A stretch of DNA of 64,000 bases from Pseudomonadota bacterium (GCA_023393635.1 JAEWKT010000052.1:27025-91024), one strand, 5' to 3'; shown: positions 9,301 to 18,454, counted from the first letter of the stretch. Made by a program: numbers and translations. Notes: generated by a model from the sequence alone, not told the origin.

Positions 9301-9377
9301 TGAAGCGCTTGGTTAAATGAGTTGTAAATTGGCCTGCTTCTTGACTGACCAGCGTATGACTAATTTTGCCGTTTCCT

Positions 9378-9406
9378 TTGTCTAAACTCCTGCAATTCTC
9401 TATACT
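9378..9406 (+). promoter_or_regulatory. sigma70 promoter of glyQS
   Basis: TTGTCT (9378-9383), a 17-bp spacer and TATACT (9401-9406). The start point would be near 9413, giving a leader of only 20-32 nt to glyQ. No T-box is present, as expected outside Gram-positives. Confidence 0.65.
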
Positions 9407-9444
9407 CTCAACCAATTTATTCAAACCTATTAATGGATCGCACC

Positions 9445-10470
9445 ATGCCTGTTGAAAAAAGCAGTCGCGCCATATCGCATATTGATACTTTTCAGGGCTT
9501 GATCTTAGCCCTACAAAACTACTGGGCTGATCAAGGGTGTGTGATTTTACAACCCTACGATATGGAAGTTGGCGCAGGGACGTTTCATACCGCTACCTTT
9601 TTGCGCGCACTCGGGCCTGAAACCTGGAATGCGGCCTATGTGCAACCATCACGTCGCCCAAAAGATGGCCGTTATGGTGAAAACCCAAATCGTTTGCAGC
9701 ATTATTATCAGTTTCAGGTGGTACTGAAGCCCAATCCTGCCAACATTCAGCAGCTTTATTTAGATTCTCTAAAAGCCATTGGCATTGATACCCTCATCCA
9801 TGACATTCGTTTTGTGGAAGACAACTGGGAATCACCAACGCTTGGTGCGTGGGGTCTGGGCTGGGAAGTTTGGTTAAACGGCATGGAAGTGACCCAGTTT
9901 ACCTATTTTCAACAAGTCGGTGGTGTTGAGTGCTATCCAGTCACAGGTGAAATTACTTACGGCCTAGAGCGATTGGCCATGTATCTGCAAGGCGTGGATT
10001 CCGTTTACGATCTGGTGTGGACTAAAGGTCAATTTGGTACGGTTACTTATGGCGATGTATTCCACCAGAACGAAGTGGAACAATCGACCTATAACTTTGA
10101 GCATGCCAACGTAAGCAAGCTATTTGAATTGTTTGATTTTTATGAAGAAGAGTCGAATAAATTAATGGCGGTTGAATTGCCGCTGCCTGCCTATGAGATG
10201 GTATTAAAGGCTTCACATACCTTTAACTTGCTCGATGCGCGCGGTGCAATTTCTGTCACCGAACGTCAGCGTTATATTTTGCGTGTACGTAGTTTGGCAC
10301 GTGCCATTGCACAAAGTTATGTCAAAGCACGGGCAAAACTGGGCTTCCCCATGGCCGCGCCACAGTTACGTGATGAAGTGTTGGCACAACTTAAAGCGCA
10401 GGAAGAATCTGAAGCTTTACTAAATAATGCCAACCAAGCACAACAAAAGCAGCAAGGAGCCAGCAAATAA
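9445..10470 (+). CDS. glyQ: Glycyl-tRNA synthetase alpha subunit
   Basis: The catalytic alpha subunit of the bacterial alpha2-beta2 glycyl-tRNA synthetase; it activates glycine and charges tRNA-Gly together with GlyS. HIDTFQGLILALQNYW near the N-terminus and QPYDMEVGAGTFHTATFLRAL (about 35-55, motif 1 region) are diagnostic. An upstream in-frame ATG at 9433 has no ribosome binding site, so I prefer 9445 (341 residues), which has TGGA 7 bp before it. The C-terminal 25 residues are a Gln/Ala-rich extension. The stop overlaps the glyS ATG by one base. Confidence 0.96.
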   Translation: MPVEKSSRAISHIDTFQGLILALQNYWADQGCVILQPYDMEVGAGTFHTATFLRALGPETWNAAYVQPSRRPKDGRYGENPNRLQHYYQFQVVLKPNPANIQQLYLDSLKAIGIDTLIHDIRFVEDNWESPTLGAWGLGWEVWLNGMEVTQFTYFQQVGGVECYPVTGEITYGLERLAMYLQGVDSVYDLVWTKGQFGTVTYGDVFHQNEVEQSTYNFEHANVSKLFELFDFYEEESNKLMAVELPLPAYEMVLKASHTFNLLDARGAISVTERQRYILRVRSLARAIAQSYVKARAKLGFPMAAPQLRDEVLAQLKAQEESEALLNNANQAQQKQQGASK

Positions 10471-12536
10471 TGTCCAAGCACACCGTCTTATTTGAACTTG
10501 GCTGTGAAGAGCTGCCACCCAAAAACCTAAAAACCCTGCGTGATGCATTAAAAACCGAGGTTGTCACTCGGCTTAAAAATGCAGGTTTTGCCTTTGATAG
10601 CATTAATGCCTATGCCGCCCCACGTCGTTTAGCACTGCTCATTAATAACATTGATGGTGCCCAGCCTGATAGCCAAAAACGCTTTGATGGCCCTGCCGTG
10701 CAAGCAGCCTATGATGCGGAAGGTAAACCAACCAAAGCTCTGGAAGGTTTTATGCGCGGTCAGGGCATTAATGCCGATCAGGTATCACGTTTTCAGGCTG
10801 GTAAAGTTGAAAAAGTTTGCTACTACAAAGAAGTGAAAGGCCAAACCCTGGACGAGGTATTACCTACTATTTTGGCTGAAGCACTCGATGCCCTGCCCAT
10901 TGCCAAACGCATGCGTACTGCGGCCAGCCGTACCGAGTTTGTGCGCCCCGTGCAATGGGTGTTGCTGATGAAAGATAGTGAAGTGATTGACGCCACTATT
11001 TTGGACTTTAAAGCTGGCAACCAAACCTATGGCCATCGCTTCCATGCACCGCAAGCTATTGGCCTAAAACATGCCAATGATTATCTGGAAAGCCTGCGAG
11101 CTGCGCATGTGGTTGCCGATTTTGATGAGCGTCAGGCAACTATTTCCGCCCAAGTAAAAACATTGGCAGATGAAGTCAATGCACAAGCCATTGTGCCAGC
11201 CGATTTGCTGGATGAAGTCACTGCACTGGTGGAATGGCCAGTTGCCTTGCGTGCGACCTTTGAAGAGCGCTTTTTGGTGGTGCCACAAGAAGCCTTGATT
11301 TCAACCATGCAGGACAACCAAAAGTATTTTTGTTTGATTGATGCAGCTGGCAAATTGCAGCCTTACTTTATTACGGTTTCCAATATTGATTCCAGAGACC
11401 CACAGCAAATTATTGAGGGCAATGAAAAAGTCGTGCGGCCACGTTTAAGCGATGCCGAATTTTTCTTTATACAGGATCAAAAGCAGCCACTAGCCAGCCG
11501 TCAGGAAAAACTGGCCAATATGGTGTTTCAGGCGCAACTGGGCACGCTATGGGACAAGTCCGAGCGTATTGCCAGGTTAGCGGTTGAAATTGCCAGACTG
11601 AACAATGGTGATGAGGCTGCTGCCAAGCAAGCAGGGCTATTGGCCAAATGTGACTTAACCTCTGAGCTGGTGGGTGAATTTCCTGAGCTACAAGGCATTG
11701 CAGGTACTTACTACGCCAAGCTTGAAGGATTATCTGATGAAGTGGCTAATGCCATTAGCGATCAGTATTTACCGCGCTTTGCGGGTGACAAATTGCCGCA
11801 AACGCGTACGGGTGTTGCCTTGGCACTGGCGGATCGTTTAGACACGCTGGTGGGTATTTTTGGCATTGGCCAAGCACCGACTGGCAACAAAGATCCGTTT
11901 AGCTTACGTCGTGCCGCCATTGGTATTTTGCGCCTGCTAATTGAAAATAAATTGACCTTGTCTTTAAGCGAGTTGATTGAACTGGCTGCACAAGGCTATG
12001 GGGATAAGTTAAAAGATATCCACAAGGCACACAGCGATAGCCTACAATTTGTGCAAGGTCGCTACCGTGCCATGTATGAAGACCAGGGCGTGAGTGTTGA
12101 TGTCATTCAAGCCGTACAAGTGCTAAACCCTGCCTCTCCGCTTGATTTTGATGATCGGGTGAAAGCCGTGAATCATTTTAAAACATTGCCTGAAGCACAA
12201 GCATTGGCTGCCGCTAACAAACGCGTGGCCAATATCTTAGCTAAAGAAGGCAATGTGACTGGCGATGTAGACGTTAGCTTGCTTACCGAGCAAGCCGAAA
12301 AAGACTTGTATCAGGCCCTGCAAGCCATTGCGCCTGTGGTGACTCCATTATTGCAGTCGCATGATTACACCCCTGCCCTAACAGCACTTGCGGCTTTGCG
12401 TGCACCTATTGATGCGTTTTTTGATAACGTCATGGTCATGGCAGAGGATGCGGCAATTAAGCAAAATCGCCTACGTTTGCTGGCACAATTACGTGCGTTG
12501 TTTATGAGTGTGGCGGATGTCAGTGTGTTGCAGTAA
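10470..12536 (+). CDS. glyS: Glycyl-tRNA synthetase beta subunit
   Basis: The 688-residue beta subunit needed for tRNA recognition and full activity of glycyl-tRNA synthetase. The N-terminal LFELGCEELPPKNL (about 7-20) and the segment PRRLALLINN are typical; the HD-like middle and the C-terminal DALR anticodon-binding region ending near NRLRLLAQLRALF are intact. Length matches the family. It is coupled to glyQ by a TAATG overlap and followed by a terminator. Confidence 0.98.
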   Translation: MSKHTVLFELGCEELPPKNLKTLRDALKTEVVTRLKNAGFAFDSINAYAAPRRLALLINNIDGAQPDSQKRFDGPAVQAAYDAEGKPTKALEGFMRGQGINADQVSRFQAGKVEKVCYYKEVKGQTLDEVLPTILAEALDALPIAKRMRTAASRTEFVRPVQWVLLMKDSEVIDATILDFKAGNQTYGHRFHAPQAIGLKHANDYLESLRAAHVVADFDERQATISAQVKTLADEVNAQAIVPADLLDEVTALVEWPVALRATFEERFLVVPQEALISTMQDNQKYFCLIDAAGKLQPYFITVSNIDSRDPQQIIEGNEKVVRPRLSDAEFFFIQDQKQPLASRQEKLANMVFQAQLGTLWDKSERIARLAVEIARLNNGDEAAAKQAGLLAKCDLTSELVGEFPELQGIAGTYYAKLEGLSDEVANAISDQYLPRFAGDKLPQTRTGVALALADRLDTLVGIFGIGQAPTGNKDPFSLRRAAIGILRLLIENKLTLSLSELIELAAQGYGDKLKDIHKAHSDSLQFVQGRYRAMYEDQGVSVDVIQAVQVLNPASPLDFDDRVKAVNHFKTLPEAQALAAANKRVANILAKEGNVTGDVDVSLLTEQAEKDLYQALQAIAPVVTPLLQSHDYTPALTALAALRAPIDAFFDNVMVMAEDAAIKQNRLRLLAQLRALFMSVADVSVLQ

Positions 12537-12581
12537 CGCCACCTCGTTGTTCACTGATAAAGTAATTTGCTGATAAAAATG

Positions 12582-12606
12582 CCCTGCTTAACACAGCAGG
12601 GTTTTT
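12582..12606 (+). terminator. Terminator after glyS
   Basis: CCCTGCT (12582-12588) and AGCAGGG (12595-12601) form a perfect 7-bp stem with a 6-nt loop, followed by TTTTT. Confidence 0.85.
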
Positions 12607-12771
12607 ACAAGTGAATGCCTTAAAATACTGCTACTGGCAAATCTAAACCATTAATTTCAAAAACAAACTGCCGTAACATTCTAGCTACTGTAGCACTGAG
12701 CTTTAAAGTGGACATAGCACTACTATTTTGCCTATGATGTCTTAAGCATTGTTAACCAGACAGGTGTTTTT

Positions 12772-13032
12772 ATGACTAACACGCGCGCTCACATGACCAC
12801 TTTATTTGAGCAACTTGGACTTGAGTCTAGTAATGAAGCCATTGCCAAGTTTATTGAAACTCACCAATTAGATGCTGATACCTCACTCATCCAAGCGCCT
12901 TACTGGAATGAAGCACAGCGTCAATTTCTGGCAAATAAAATAAAAACCGATGATGCCACCTGGACAATTATTGTGGATCAGCTCAATGAATCCCTACATG
13001 AAGACGCAGTGAAACGCTCCCAGCAAGCTTAA
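12772..13032 (+). CDS. DUF2789 family protein
   Basis: An 86-residue soluble protein with the DUF2789 pattern: an N-terminal MTTLFEQLGLESS, a central SLIQAPYWNEAQRQFL and a short helical C-terminus. Function is unknown; the family is common in gammaproteobacteria. There are no membrane segments or cysteines. CAGGTG about 8 bp before the ATG could serve as a ribosome binding site. It stands alone between the glyS terminator and the convergent exported-protein gene, so context gives no clue to its role. Confidence 0.8.
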   Translation: MTNTRAHMTTLFEQLGLESSNEAIAKFIETHQLDADTSLIQAPYWNEAQRQFLANKIKTDDATWTIIVDQLNESLHEDAVKRSQQA

Positions 13033-13060
13033 AAGAAATGTTTGCAGGCTAAGCTACAAC

Positions 13061-13627
13061 TTACTGAATCCAGCGAATTGCCTGTACGCGCAATATCTCA
13101 CATGCGCCATCACCTACATCATCACGTGACAATGAGCTAGTCCATTTCCAGCCGTGATCATCAATTTCTACCAAGTCACCGTGCAGTTGTACCAAATCCC
13201 CTTGCTTTACGGTATTTAACTGTGCGGCAATAGCGGGACTTGCTGGAATAATATGAATATTAGACACCAGTTGCATGGCTTTTTTGGGCGGTAACGGCAA
13301 GGTATTCATGCGCCATGTTAAATAGCGATTGCTTTGTTGTATGCCAATGAGTGGATAATAATGTTTACTGGCCAATATGCCTTCACTGACTGCAAAATCC
13401 ACAGGCGAGAACTGCGCCTCACGGTCGTTGTTATAATCCTTGCGCCCTAAAATACGGAACTGCCCTGCAAACTGCTCCAGCACTTTGACATGTTGGTTTT
13501 GTGCGGGTGCCAGACCTTGCGCCACATTAAACACAGGCGTATTAAAATGGGTAACTGGCCGATTGGCTAAGGTCGGCAGACTCATGAACCCTAAAAGAAT
13601 AATGACACTGATCTGCAAAAACCGCAT
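13061..13627 (-). CDS. Exported protein of unknown function
   Basis: A 188-residue protein with a clear signal peptide (MRFLQ, hydrophobic core to about residue 18, likely cut after Ala21). I chose the ATG at 13627 because GAGGTGA lies 5 bp upstream; an extension to 13654 lacks such a site. The mature part holds a repeated pattern of short beta-type segments with RYLTWRMNTLPLPPKKAM in the middle and ends with CEILRVQAIRWIQ. I do not recognise the family. The region around GDLVQLHGDLVEIDDHGWKWTSS resembles a small OB-like or SH3-like barrel, which is inference only. Probably periplasmic. Confidence 0.75.
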   Translation of the reverse strand: MRFLQISVIILLGFMSLPTLANRPVTHFNTPVFNVAQGLAPAQNQHVKVLEQFAGQFRILGRKDYNNDREAQFSPVDFAVSEGILASKHYYPLIGIQQSNRYLTWRMNTLPLPPKKAMQLVSNIHIIPASPAIAAQLNTVKQGDLVQLHGDLVEIDDHGWKWTSSLSRDDVGDGACEILRVQAIRWIQ

Positions 13628-14004
13628 CTGGGTCACCTCTATGAGGTTTATCAATAATAGATGTATTAAAAACTATAAAAGCTTATAAAATAGGGAGAAC
13701 GCTGCAAAAATTGGCAAGAAAGTGAGTAGATATGTGTATTATCTGGGTGCAGTATAGAAAAGATGATAGATGTTAAGGTCGTTGCTCAATAAATTTTAGT
13801 AAAAGAAGGGGTAATAAAGCAGCCAATTGATTTACAATGCTTTTACTTAATTTTTATCCAATAAATACACGGCCTAAGTTTGTTTTTAACATAAAACAGG
13901 AACATCTTATGTTTAAATTCACGCTATTTTGCATTTTGCTGCTTGTGTATACAGCGTGTTTGTTTAAGATAAAGCTAAAAAGCCACCTTAGTTAAGGACT
14001 TAAT
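13628..14004. other. Gap before the AI-2E transporter gene, containing one small ORF
   Basis: The first 280 bp is AT-rich, with no gene or clear promoter that I can support. The last 96 bp contains the small ORF listed next. Confidence 0.5.
13909..13995 (+). CDS. Putative 28-residue single-helix membrane peptide
   Basis: An ATG preceded 8 bp upstream by CAGGA opens 28 codons: a short MFKF start, a hydrophobic stretch of about 15 residues (LFCILLLVYTACLF) and a basic tail KIKLKSHLS. It ends in TAA at 13993-13995, where the ribosome binding site TAAGGA of the next gene begins, only 9 bp before that gene's GTG. The layout suggests coupled translation with the transporter. The YTAC sequence is a poor lipobox. 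It is too short to exclude chance. Confidence 0.4.
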   Translation: MFKFTLFCILLLVYTACLFKIKLKSHLS

Positions 14005-15096
14005 GTGCAAGATACCTCTGCAATTCAGCGCTTATTGCTATTAAGTCTATTTATTGGGCTCATGCTACTTAGCTTTCAGGTGCTTAAGTTTTTTATTGTG
14101 CCTGTACTATGGGCAGCCATTTTGGCATATATCACCTGGCCGATTTATCAGGCCATTTTGCGCAACTTTGGTCAGCGCAATAATTTAAGCGCACTCACCA
14201 TGACGGCTATTTTAAGCATAGTGATTGGTGTGCCATTTATTATGGCCATTTTTATGCTGCAACATGAAGGCCGTGATTTATACTTAAACTTACAACGACA
14301 AATTTTTTCTGGTGGCATTGTACTGCCCGATGTCATCAAAAGTGTGCCGATTATTGGCCCAGAATTAAATACAATGGTGCAACACCTAAACGCTCACCCT
14401 ACTGATTTGGCCATTACTATTCGTAGCTGGATTCAGGGGCATGTTGGTTTTGGTAAGGTAGTGATTGGTGAAATTAGCCGCAATATTTTTAAACTTACCC
14501 TGGCCATTTTAACCCTGTTTTTCTTTTATCGTGATGGCACTTATATTCTGGATCAAGTGCGTACTGCGCTCAACAAAGTCATTGGTTACCGCGTGCATGG
14601 TTATTTGCATGCCATTGGGGAAACCACGCGTGCAGTGGTATATGGCGTGGGTTTAACAGCTTTAGCACAAGCCTTACTGGCAGGTTTGGGCTACTGGGTG
14701 GCTGGCGTACCAAACCCCATCGTGCTGACGTTTGCGACGTTTTTACTGGCGTTAATTCCATTTGGAACGCCCTTTGCGTGGGGGAGTGTTAGTATCTGGT
14801 TGCTCTCGCAAGGCTATACCTGGGAAGCCGCTGGCCTTGCCATGTGGGGCTTATGTGTGGTGAGCTGGATTGATAATGTGATTCGTCCGTGGGTCATTTC
14901 TGGTGCTACCAAAATTCCATTTTTATTGATTATGTTTGGTGTACTGGGCGGCCTGGCCAGTTTTGGTATGGTAGGCGTGTTTGTGGGGCCTGTGGTATTG
15001 GCAGTGTTGCTGGCAGTATGGCGCGAATGGTTGCACCAAAAATCAATCGAGCCAGAACAGGAAGAGTTATTTGAAGACCATCAGCCGCTGTTATAG
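14005..15096 (+). CDS. AI-2E family transporter (PerM-like)
   Basis: A 363-residue polytopic inner-membrane protein of the AI-2E/PerM family. Hydrophobic segments occur near 10-42, 60-85, 150-175, 215-250, 255-285 and 305-345. PNPIVLTFATFLLALIPFG and the later WIDNVIRPWVIS are family signatures. Some members export autoinducer-2 or act as Na+/H+ antiporters; the substrate here is unknown. The start is GTG, with AAGGA 8 bp upstream; the ATG two bases earlier is out of frame. The stop codon lies inside a terminator hairpin. Confidence 0.85.
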   Translation: MQDTSAIQRLLLLSLFIGLMLLSFQVLKFFIVPVLWAAILAYITWPIYQAILRNFGQRNNLSALTMTAILSIVIGVPFIMAIFMLQHEGRDLYLNLQRQIFSGGIVLPDVIKSVPIIGPELNTMVQHLNAHPTDLAITIRSWIQGHVGFGKVVIGEISRNIFKLTLAILTLFFFYRDGTYILDQVRTALNKVIGYRVHGYLHAIGETTRAVVYGVGLTALAQALLAGLGYWVAGVPNPIVLTFATFLLALIPFGTPFAWGSVSIWLLSQGYTWEAAGLAMWGLCVVSWIDNVIRPWVISGATKIPFLLIMFGVLGGLASFGMVGVFVGPVVLAVLLAVWREWLHQKSIEPEQEELFEDHQPLL

Positions 15097-15105
15097 CGGC
15101 TTTTT
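15083..15105 (+). terminator. Terminator overlapping the transporter stop codon
   Basis: AGCCGCT (15083-15089) and AGCGGCT (15095-15101) form a perfect stem with a 5-nt loop, followed by TTTT. The TAG stop codon (15094-15096) is at the loop/right-arm junction, so the hairpin is partly coding. Confidence 0.8.
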
Positions 15106-15120
15106 AAATGTATTGAAAAT

Positions 15121-16434
15121 TCATTCATCCACAAATTCGCCTAACACATCATTTAAATAATTAAAGCCCTGTGCCGTACATTGTAATCGGCTGCTATGGG
15201 ATAGCAAGTTATTGCCTACTAATAGGCCACGCTGTCTTAACTGGCTAAGTACTGGTTGCAATGGATCTAAACTTAATCCTGTTCTTTGGGCATAAAACTC
15301 ATGAGGCACGCCCTCTTTGAGCCGTAACGCATTCATCATAAATTCAAAGGGCATGTCCTTAGCTTGAATGGCTTGCCAATGCAGCATACTGGCAGGTTGC
15401 TGAGCCAGATAATCTTTGGGCAAACGGGTTTTTTGAAAACGATAAACACCATTAGTCTGAGTCACTTTGCCATGTGCGCCTGCGCCGATCGCCAGGTAAT
15501 CACCAAACTGCCAGTAGTTGATGTTGTGCCGACAAGGCTGTTCTTTGGCCCATGCCGATACTTCGTATTGCACAAAACCATGCTGACGCAATACCTCTTC
15601 CCCCGCCTGTTGAATATCGGCCAGTGTATCGTCGTCAGGCAAGGTGGGCTGGGTTCTAAAAAATACGGTGTTGGGTTCAATGGTCAGTTGATACCAAGAA
15701 ATATGCGTGGCACCGTGTGTAATGGCCGTGTGCAAATCATGCAAGGCCTGTGCCTGGGTTTGTTCTGGCAAGCCATGCATGAGGTCAACATTCACCCGAT
15801 TAAAACCAGCTTCGCGCGCACGTCTAATCGCCTGTATCGCATCCTCCTGATTATGCACACGGCCAAGGCGTTGTAACTGAGCTGGATTAAAGGTTTGCAC
15901 CCCCAAAGACAGACGGTTAATACCTGCAGCCAAATAATTGGCAAATGGCTGATGTTCCAGTGTGCCAGGGTTGGCTTCCAGGGTAATTTCGCAATCATCG
16001 CTGAATAAAAACAGGTTTTTTAGCTGCGTGAATAGCCACTCATAACCCTTGGCAGAAATAAGTGACGGCGTGCCACCGCCAATAAAAATACTTGAAATGC
16101 ATCTGCCTTGTGCCAATGGTTGCTGTTGTGCTGCATCTTTTATCAAAGCATGTAAATATGCTTGCTCAAGCTCCGCAGACAATGCACTATCTGGCGATAT
16201 TGGAGTAGATGTTTGATTAAAAAGGGCATTTATCCCTAAACTGGGTGACGCCTCCTGCAAGGTTGACATGGATTGCTCAACCAGACGTTGTTGCGCTCCC
16301 TGTCGATCAGGCACCACATGTGAATTAAAATCACAGTAGGGGCATTTTTTAATACACCACGGCATATGAATATATAAAGCAAGCGGGATGTCTGCTGGCT
16401 GCATATCAACTTGATCAGTCAAGGCTGCTGTCAT
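15121..16434 (-). CDS. hemW: Radical SAM haem chaperone / coproporphyrinogen oxidase-like protein HemW
   Basis: A 437-residue radical SAM protein of the HemN/HemW family, thought to deliver haem to respiratory enzymes. The [4Fe-4S]-SAM motif is C27xxxC31xxC34; the SAM-binding FIGGGTPSLIS follows near residue 118, and the HemN C-terminal domain is intact. The motif has Cx3Cx2C without the further cysteine typical of HemN, which favours HemW. It is longer than usual because of an insertion of about 45 residues (about 45-88) between the cluster loop and EQAYLHALI, rich in Ser, Gln and Pro. The real start may be the in-frame ATG at 16404. The gene is divergent from the EVE gene, with only 17 bp between starts. 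Confidence 0.9.
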   Translation of the reverse strand: MTAALTDQVDMQPADIPLALYIHMPWCIKKCPYCDFNSHVVPDRQGAQQRLVEQSMSTLQEASPSLGINALFNQTSTPISPDSALSAELEQAYLHALIKDAAQQQPLAQGRCISSIFIGGGTPSLISAKGYEWLFTQLKNLFLFSDDCEITLEANPGTLEHQPFANYLAAGINRLSLGVQTFNPAQLQRLGRVHNQEDAIQAIRRAREAGFNRVNVDLMHGLPEQTQAQALHDLHTAITHGATHISWYQLTIEPNTVFFRTQPTLPDDDTLADIQQAGEEVLRQHGFVQYEVSAWAKEQPCRHNINYWQFGDYLAIGAGAHGKVTQTNGVYRFQKTRLPKDYLAQQPASMLHWQAIQAKDMPFEFMMNALRLKEGVPHEFYAQRTGLSLDPLQPVLSQLRQRGLLVGNNLLSHSSRLQCTAQGFNYLNDVLGEFVDE

Positions 16435-16451
16435 TTTTTGGGAGTCTCAAT

Positions 16452-16904
16452 GTGGCCTATTGGCTAATGAAATCTGAACCGAGTGGTTTTGGCATCGATC
16501 ACTTACAACAACTGGGCACGGCATTATGGGATGGTGTGCGTAATTATCAGGCACGTAACTTCTTACGGCAAATGAAAGCGGGTGATCAAGCGTTTTTTTA
16601 TCACTCAAATTGTAAAGTGCCTGGCATTGTGGGCGTGATGAACATTGTTCAAGGGGGTTATGCAGATCCTACGCAGTTTAACCCAGAGCATCGCTACTAT
16701 GACCCCAAGTCTATTCTGGATAAACCACGCTGGACGGGTGTTGATGTTGAGTTTGTCGAAAAATGGCCAGAAATTTTACCACTATCCACCTTGCGTGAAA
16801 TACCCGAACTTGAAAACCTGCCACTATTACAACGAGGCAGTCGTTTATCGCTCATGCCCATCAGTGCAGCACAGTGGCAAATTATTTTAGACCATCAGCC
16901 CTAA
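16452..16904 (+). CDS. EVE domain protein
   Basis: A 150-residue single-domain protein: AYWLMKSEPSGFGIDHL at the N-terminus and WDGVRNYQARNFLRQMKAGDQAFFYHSN are hallmark EVE/thymocyte-protein-1 sequences. EVE domains have a PUA-like fold and bind modified bases, but the target of the bacterial stand-alone proteins is uncertain. The start is GTG with GGGAG 8 bp before it; an ATG two bases earlier is out of frame. Because hemW starts just 17 bp away on the other strand, the promoter must overlap the hemW coding sequence. Confidence 0.9.
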   Translation: MAYWLMKSEPSGFGIDHLQQLGTALWDGVRNYQARNFLRQMKAGDQAFFYHSNCKVPGIVGVMNIVQGGYADPTQFNPEHRYYDPKSILDKPRWTGVDVEFVEKWPEILPLSTLREIPELENLPLLQRGSRLSLMPISAAQWQIILDHQP

Positions 16905-16976
16905 ATACTGATTAAATTACTGGTTAAATTTATATCAGACCCTCGCTACCCAATATTGAACTGAGTACACCGCACC

Positions 16977-17432
16977 ATGAAAGGACTAGAAATAAGCACA
17001 TTGCTCATGCTGGGCTTGGCTGGCGGTGTGGCGTTGGCCAGTCAAGCGGGCGTCAACTCGCAGCTAAGGCAATATTTACACTCGCCTTATCAGGCTGCTT
17101 TTTTTTCCTTTTTGGTAGGTACATTGGTGCTCGGCATGGTGGTGTTGCTACAAAGCCAATCCCGTATTCAACTACAAGAAATCATGGGGATGCCTGTCTG
17201 GTTATGGATGGGTGGTTTGCTGGGGGCATTTGGCGTGAGTGTATCGATTATTTTGGCACCACGGCTAGGCGCGGTCAATTTAACCATTGTGATTGTGTGC
17301 GGTCAGCTATTGGCTGCGATGGTACTGGATCATTTTGGCTGGCTCGGTTTTGCAAAACATCCCATTAACTGGCAACGGGTATCTGGTGTACTACTGGTAA
17401 TAGTGGGATTAGTATTAACAGTTAAGTATTAA
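16977..17432 (+). CDS. DMT family transporter, YdcZ/DUF606 type
   Basis: A 151-residue protein made of five hydrophobic segments (about 8-25, 38-58, 74-92, 98-118, 130-149), the size and layout of the YdcZ branch of the drug/metabolite transporters. LASQAGVNSQLRQYLHSPYQAAFFSFLVG is characteristic, with the conserved N-terminal half-repeat. Such small members function as dimers or pairs; the substrate is unknown. Monocistronic by appearance. Confidence 0.85.
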   Translation: MKGLEISTLLMLGLAGGVALASQAGVNSQLRQYLHSPYQAAFFSFLVGTLVLGMVVLLQSQSRIQLQEIMGMPVWLWMGGLLGAFGVSVSIILAPRLGAVNLTIVIVCGQLLAAMVLDHFGWLGFAKHPINWQRVSGVLLVIVGLVLTVKY

Positions 17433-17552
17433 TATTTATTTTTTTATAACCAAACACACACTTTACTTACCAAGCTAATTTAAAACATTACCCTTTATTG
17501 TTTAAGTGCTCACTAGAATTTGCTGATATCCATTTGATCCGAGTAAGCACTG

Positions 17553-18404
17553 ATGAAAAAAGCAACGAATAAGACAATAAAACTAGGTATGAGTCTGGCT
17601 GGTGGGCTTGCCGCAGCAATGCTATTAACTGCGTGTGGCGGTAATAGCAGTGATGATTTTGGCCCTGCGGTAGAAAATCAGCCAGGTGGCAATTTATTTG
17701 GTTTTTATGCTGAAAGTATGGATGCTGATGATCCAGATCCAACAGTTGGCGGTATTTATGTCGATGCGCCTAATGGCACAGGGACGGTAAAAGGCCGTAT
17801 GTCATTTCGCTATTTTGCCTGTCAGGATGGCGGCACCAATAGCCTGGAAGTAAAAGGGCAAAAAGCCACCAGTAAAATTATTGGTAGCGTAGAAGGAACA
17901 TTAGACTCTGCATCCAGCGTAAACAAAAATCAAAATATTGCATTAAGCTTTAATACCAGCTACAAGCGCAGTGATAACCGTTATGAAGGTGACTACACCA
18001 TTGGCGGCAATAAAGAAAATGACTTACGCACTATAAGGGATTGTGGTTTAACAGGGAGCGATCAGCAATTTACACTGGCACGTAAAGGCAACATAACCTT
18101 GTATCCTGAAAATACGGTAATGCCTAATAACTTTGATATTAAACAAGCGGGACGCATCATTAGCTTTGACAATCAGCCAAGCACTGCCCGTAAATTATTA
18201 GTGAATGTGATTAATCCATCTGCTATTGGCGACAGCAAGTCAAACGGGATTATCTATCAGCAAGTGGCTGATGATTTGCGCCTCCTAACCACTGAAATTC
18301 CATCTCGTGAAGTGCAAGCTGGCCAAAACTATATTGTCGTGGTGCAAATGTTTGACCAAAACAATAAAGCCGTGGCCTTTAAACAAAAAACCATGAAATT
18401 TTAA
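17553..18404 (+). CDS. Lipoprotein of unknown function
   Basis: A 283-residue protein with a lipoprotein signal peptide: a basic start, a hydrophobic core, and the lipobox LLTAC with Cys28 as the lipidated residue, followed by GGNSSDD. Asp at +2 is absent (Gly), which suggests outer-membrane sorting if E. coli rules apply. The mature part is beta-rich by eye, with two further cysteines (in YFACQDGG and IRDCGL) that may form a disulfide. I do not recognise the family. It is followed by a strong terminator. Confidence 0.75.
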   Translation: MKKATNKTIKLGMSLAGGLAAAMLLTACGGNSSDDFGPAVENQPGGNLFGFYAESMDADDPDPTVGGIYVDAPNGTGTVKGRMSFRYFACQDGGTNSLEVKGQKATSKIIGSVEGTLDSASSVNKNQNIALSFNTSYKRSDNRYEGDYTIGGNKENDLRTIRDCGLTGSDQQFTLARKGNITLYPENTVMPNNFDIKQAGRIISFDNQPSTARKLLVNVINPSAIGDSKSNGIIYQQVADDLRLLTTEIPSREVQAGQNYIVVVQMFDQNNKAVAFKQKTMKF

Positions 18405-18454
18405 TGCAGGTTTTAAATAATCATTAATTGATAAGTTTATGTTGTGCCAACCCA

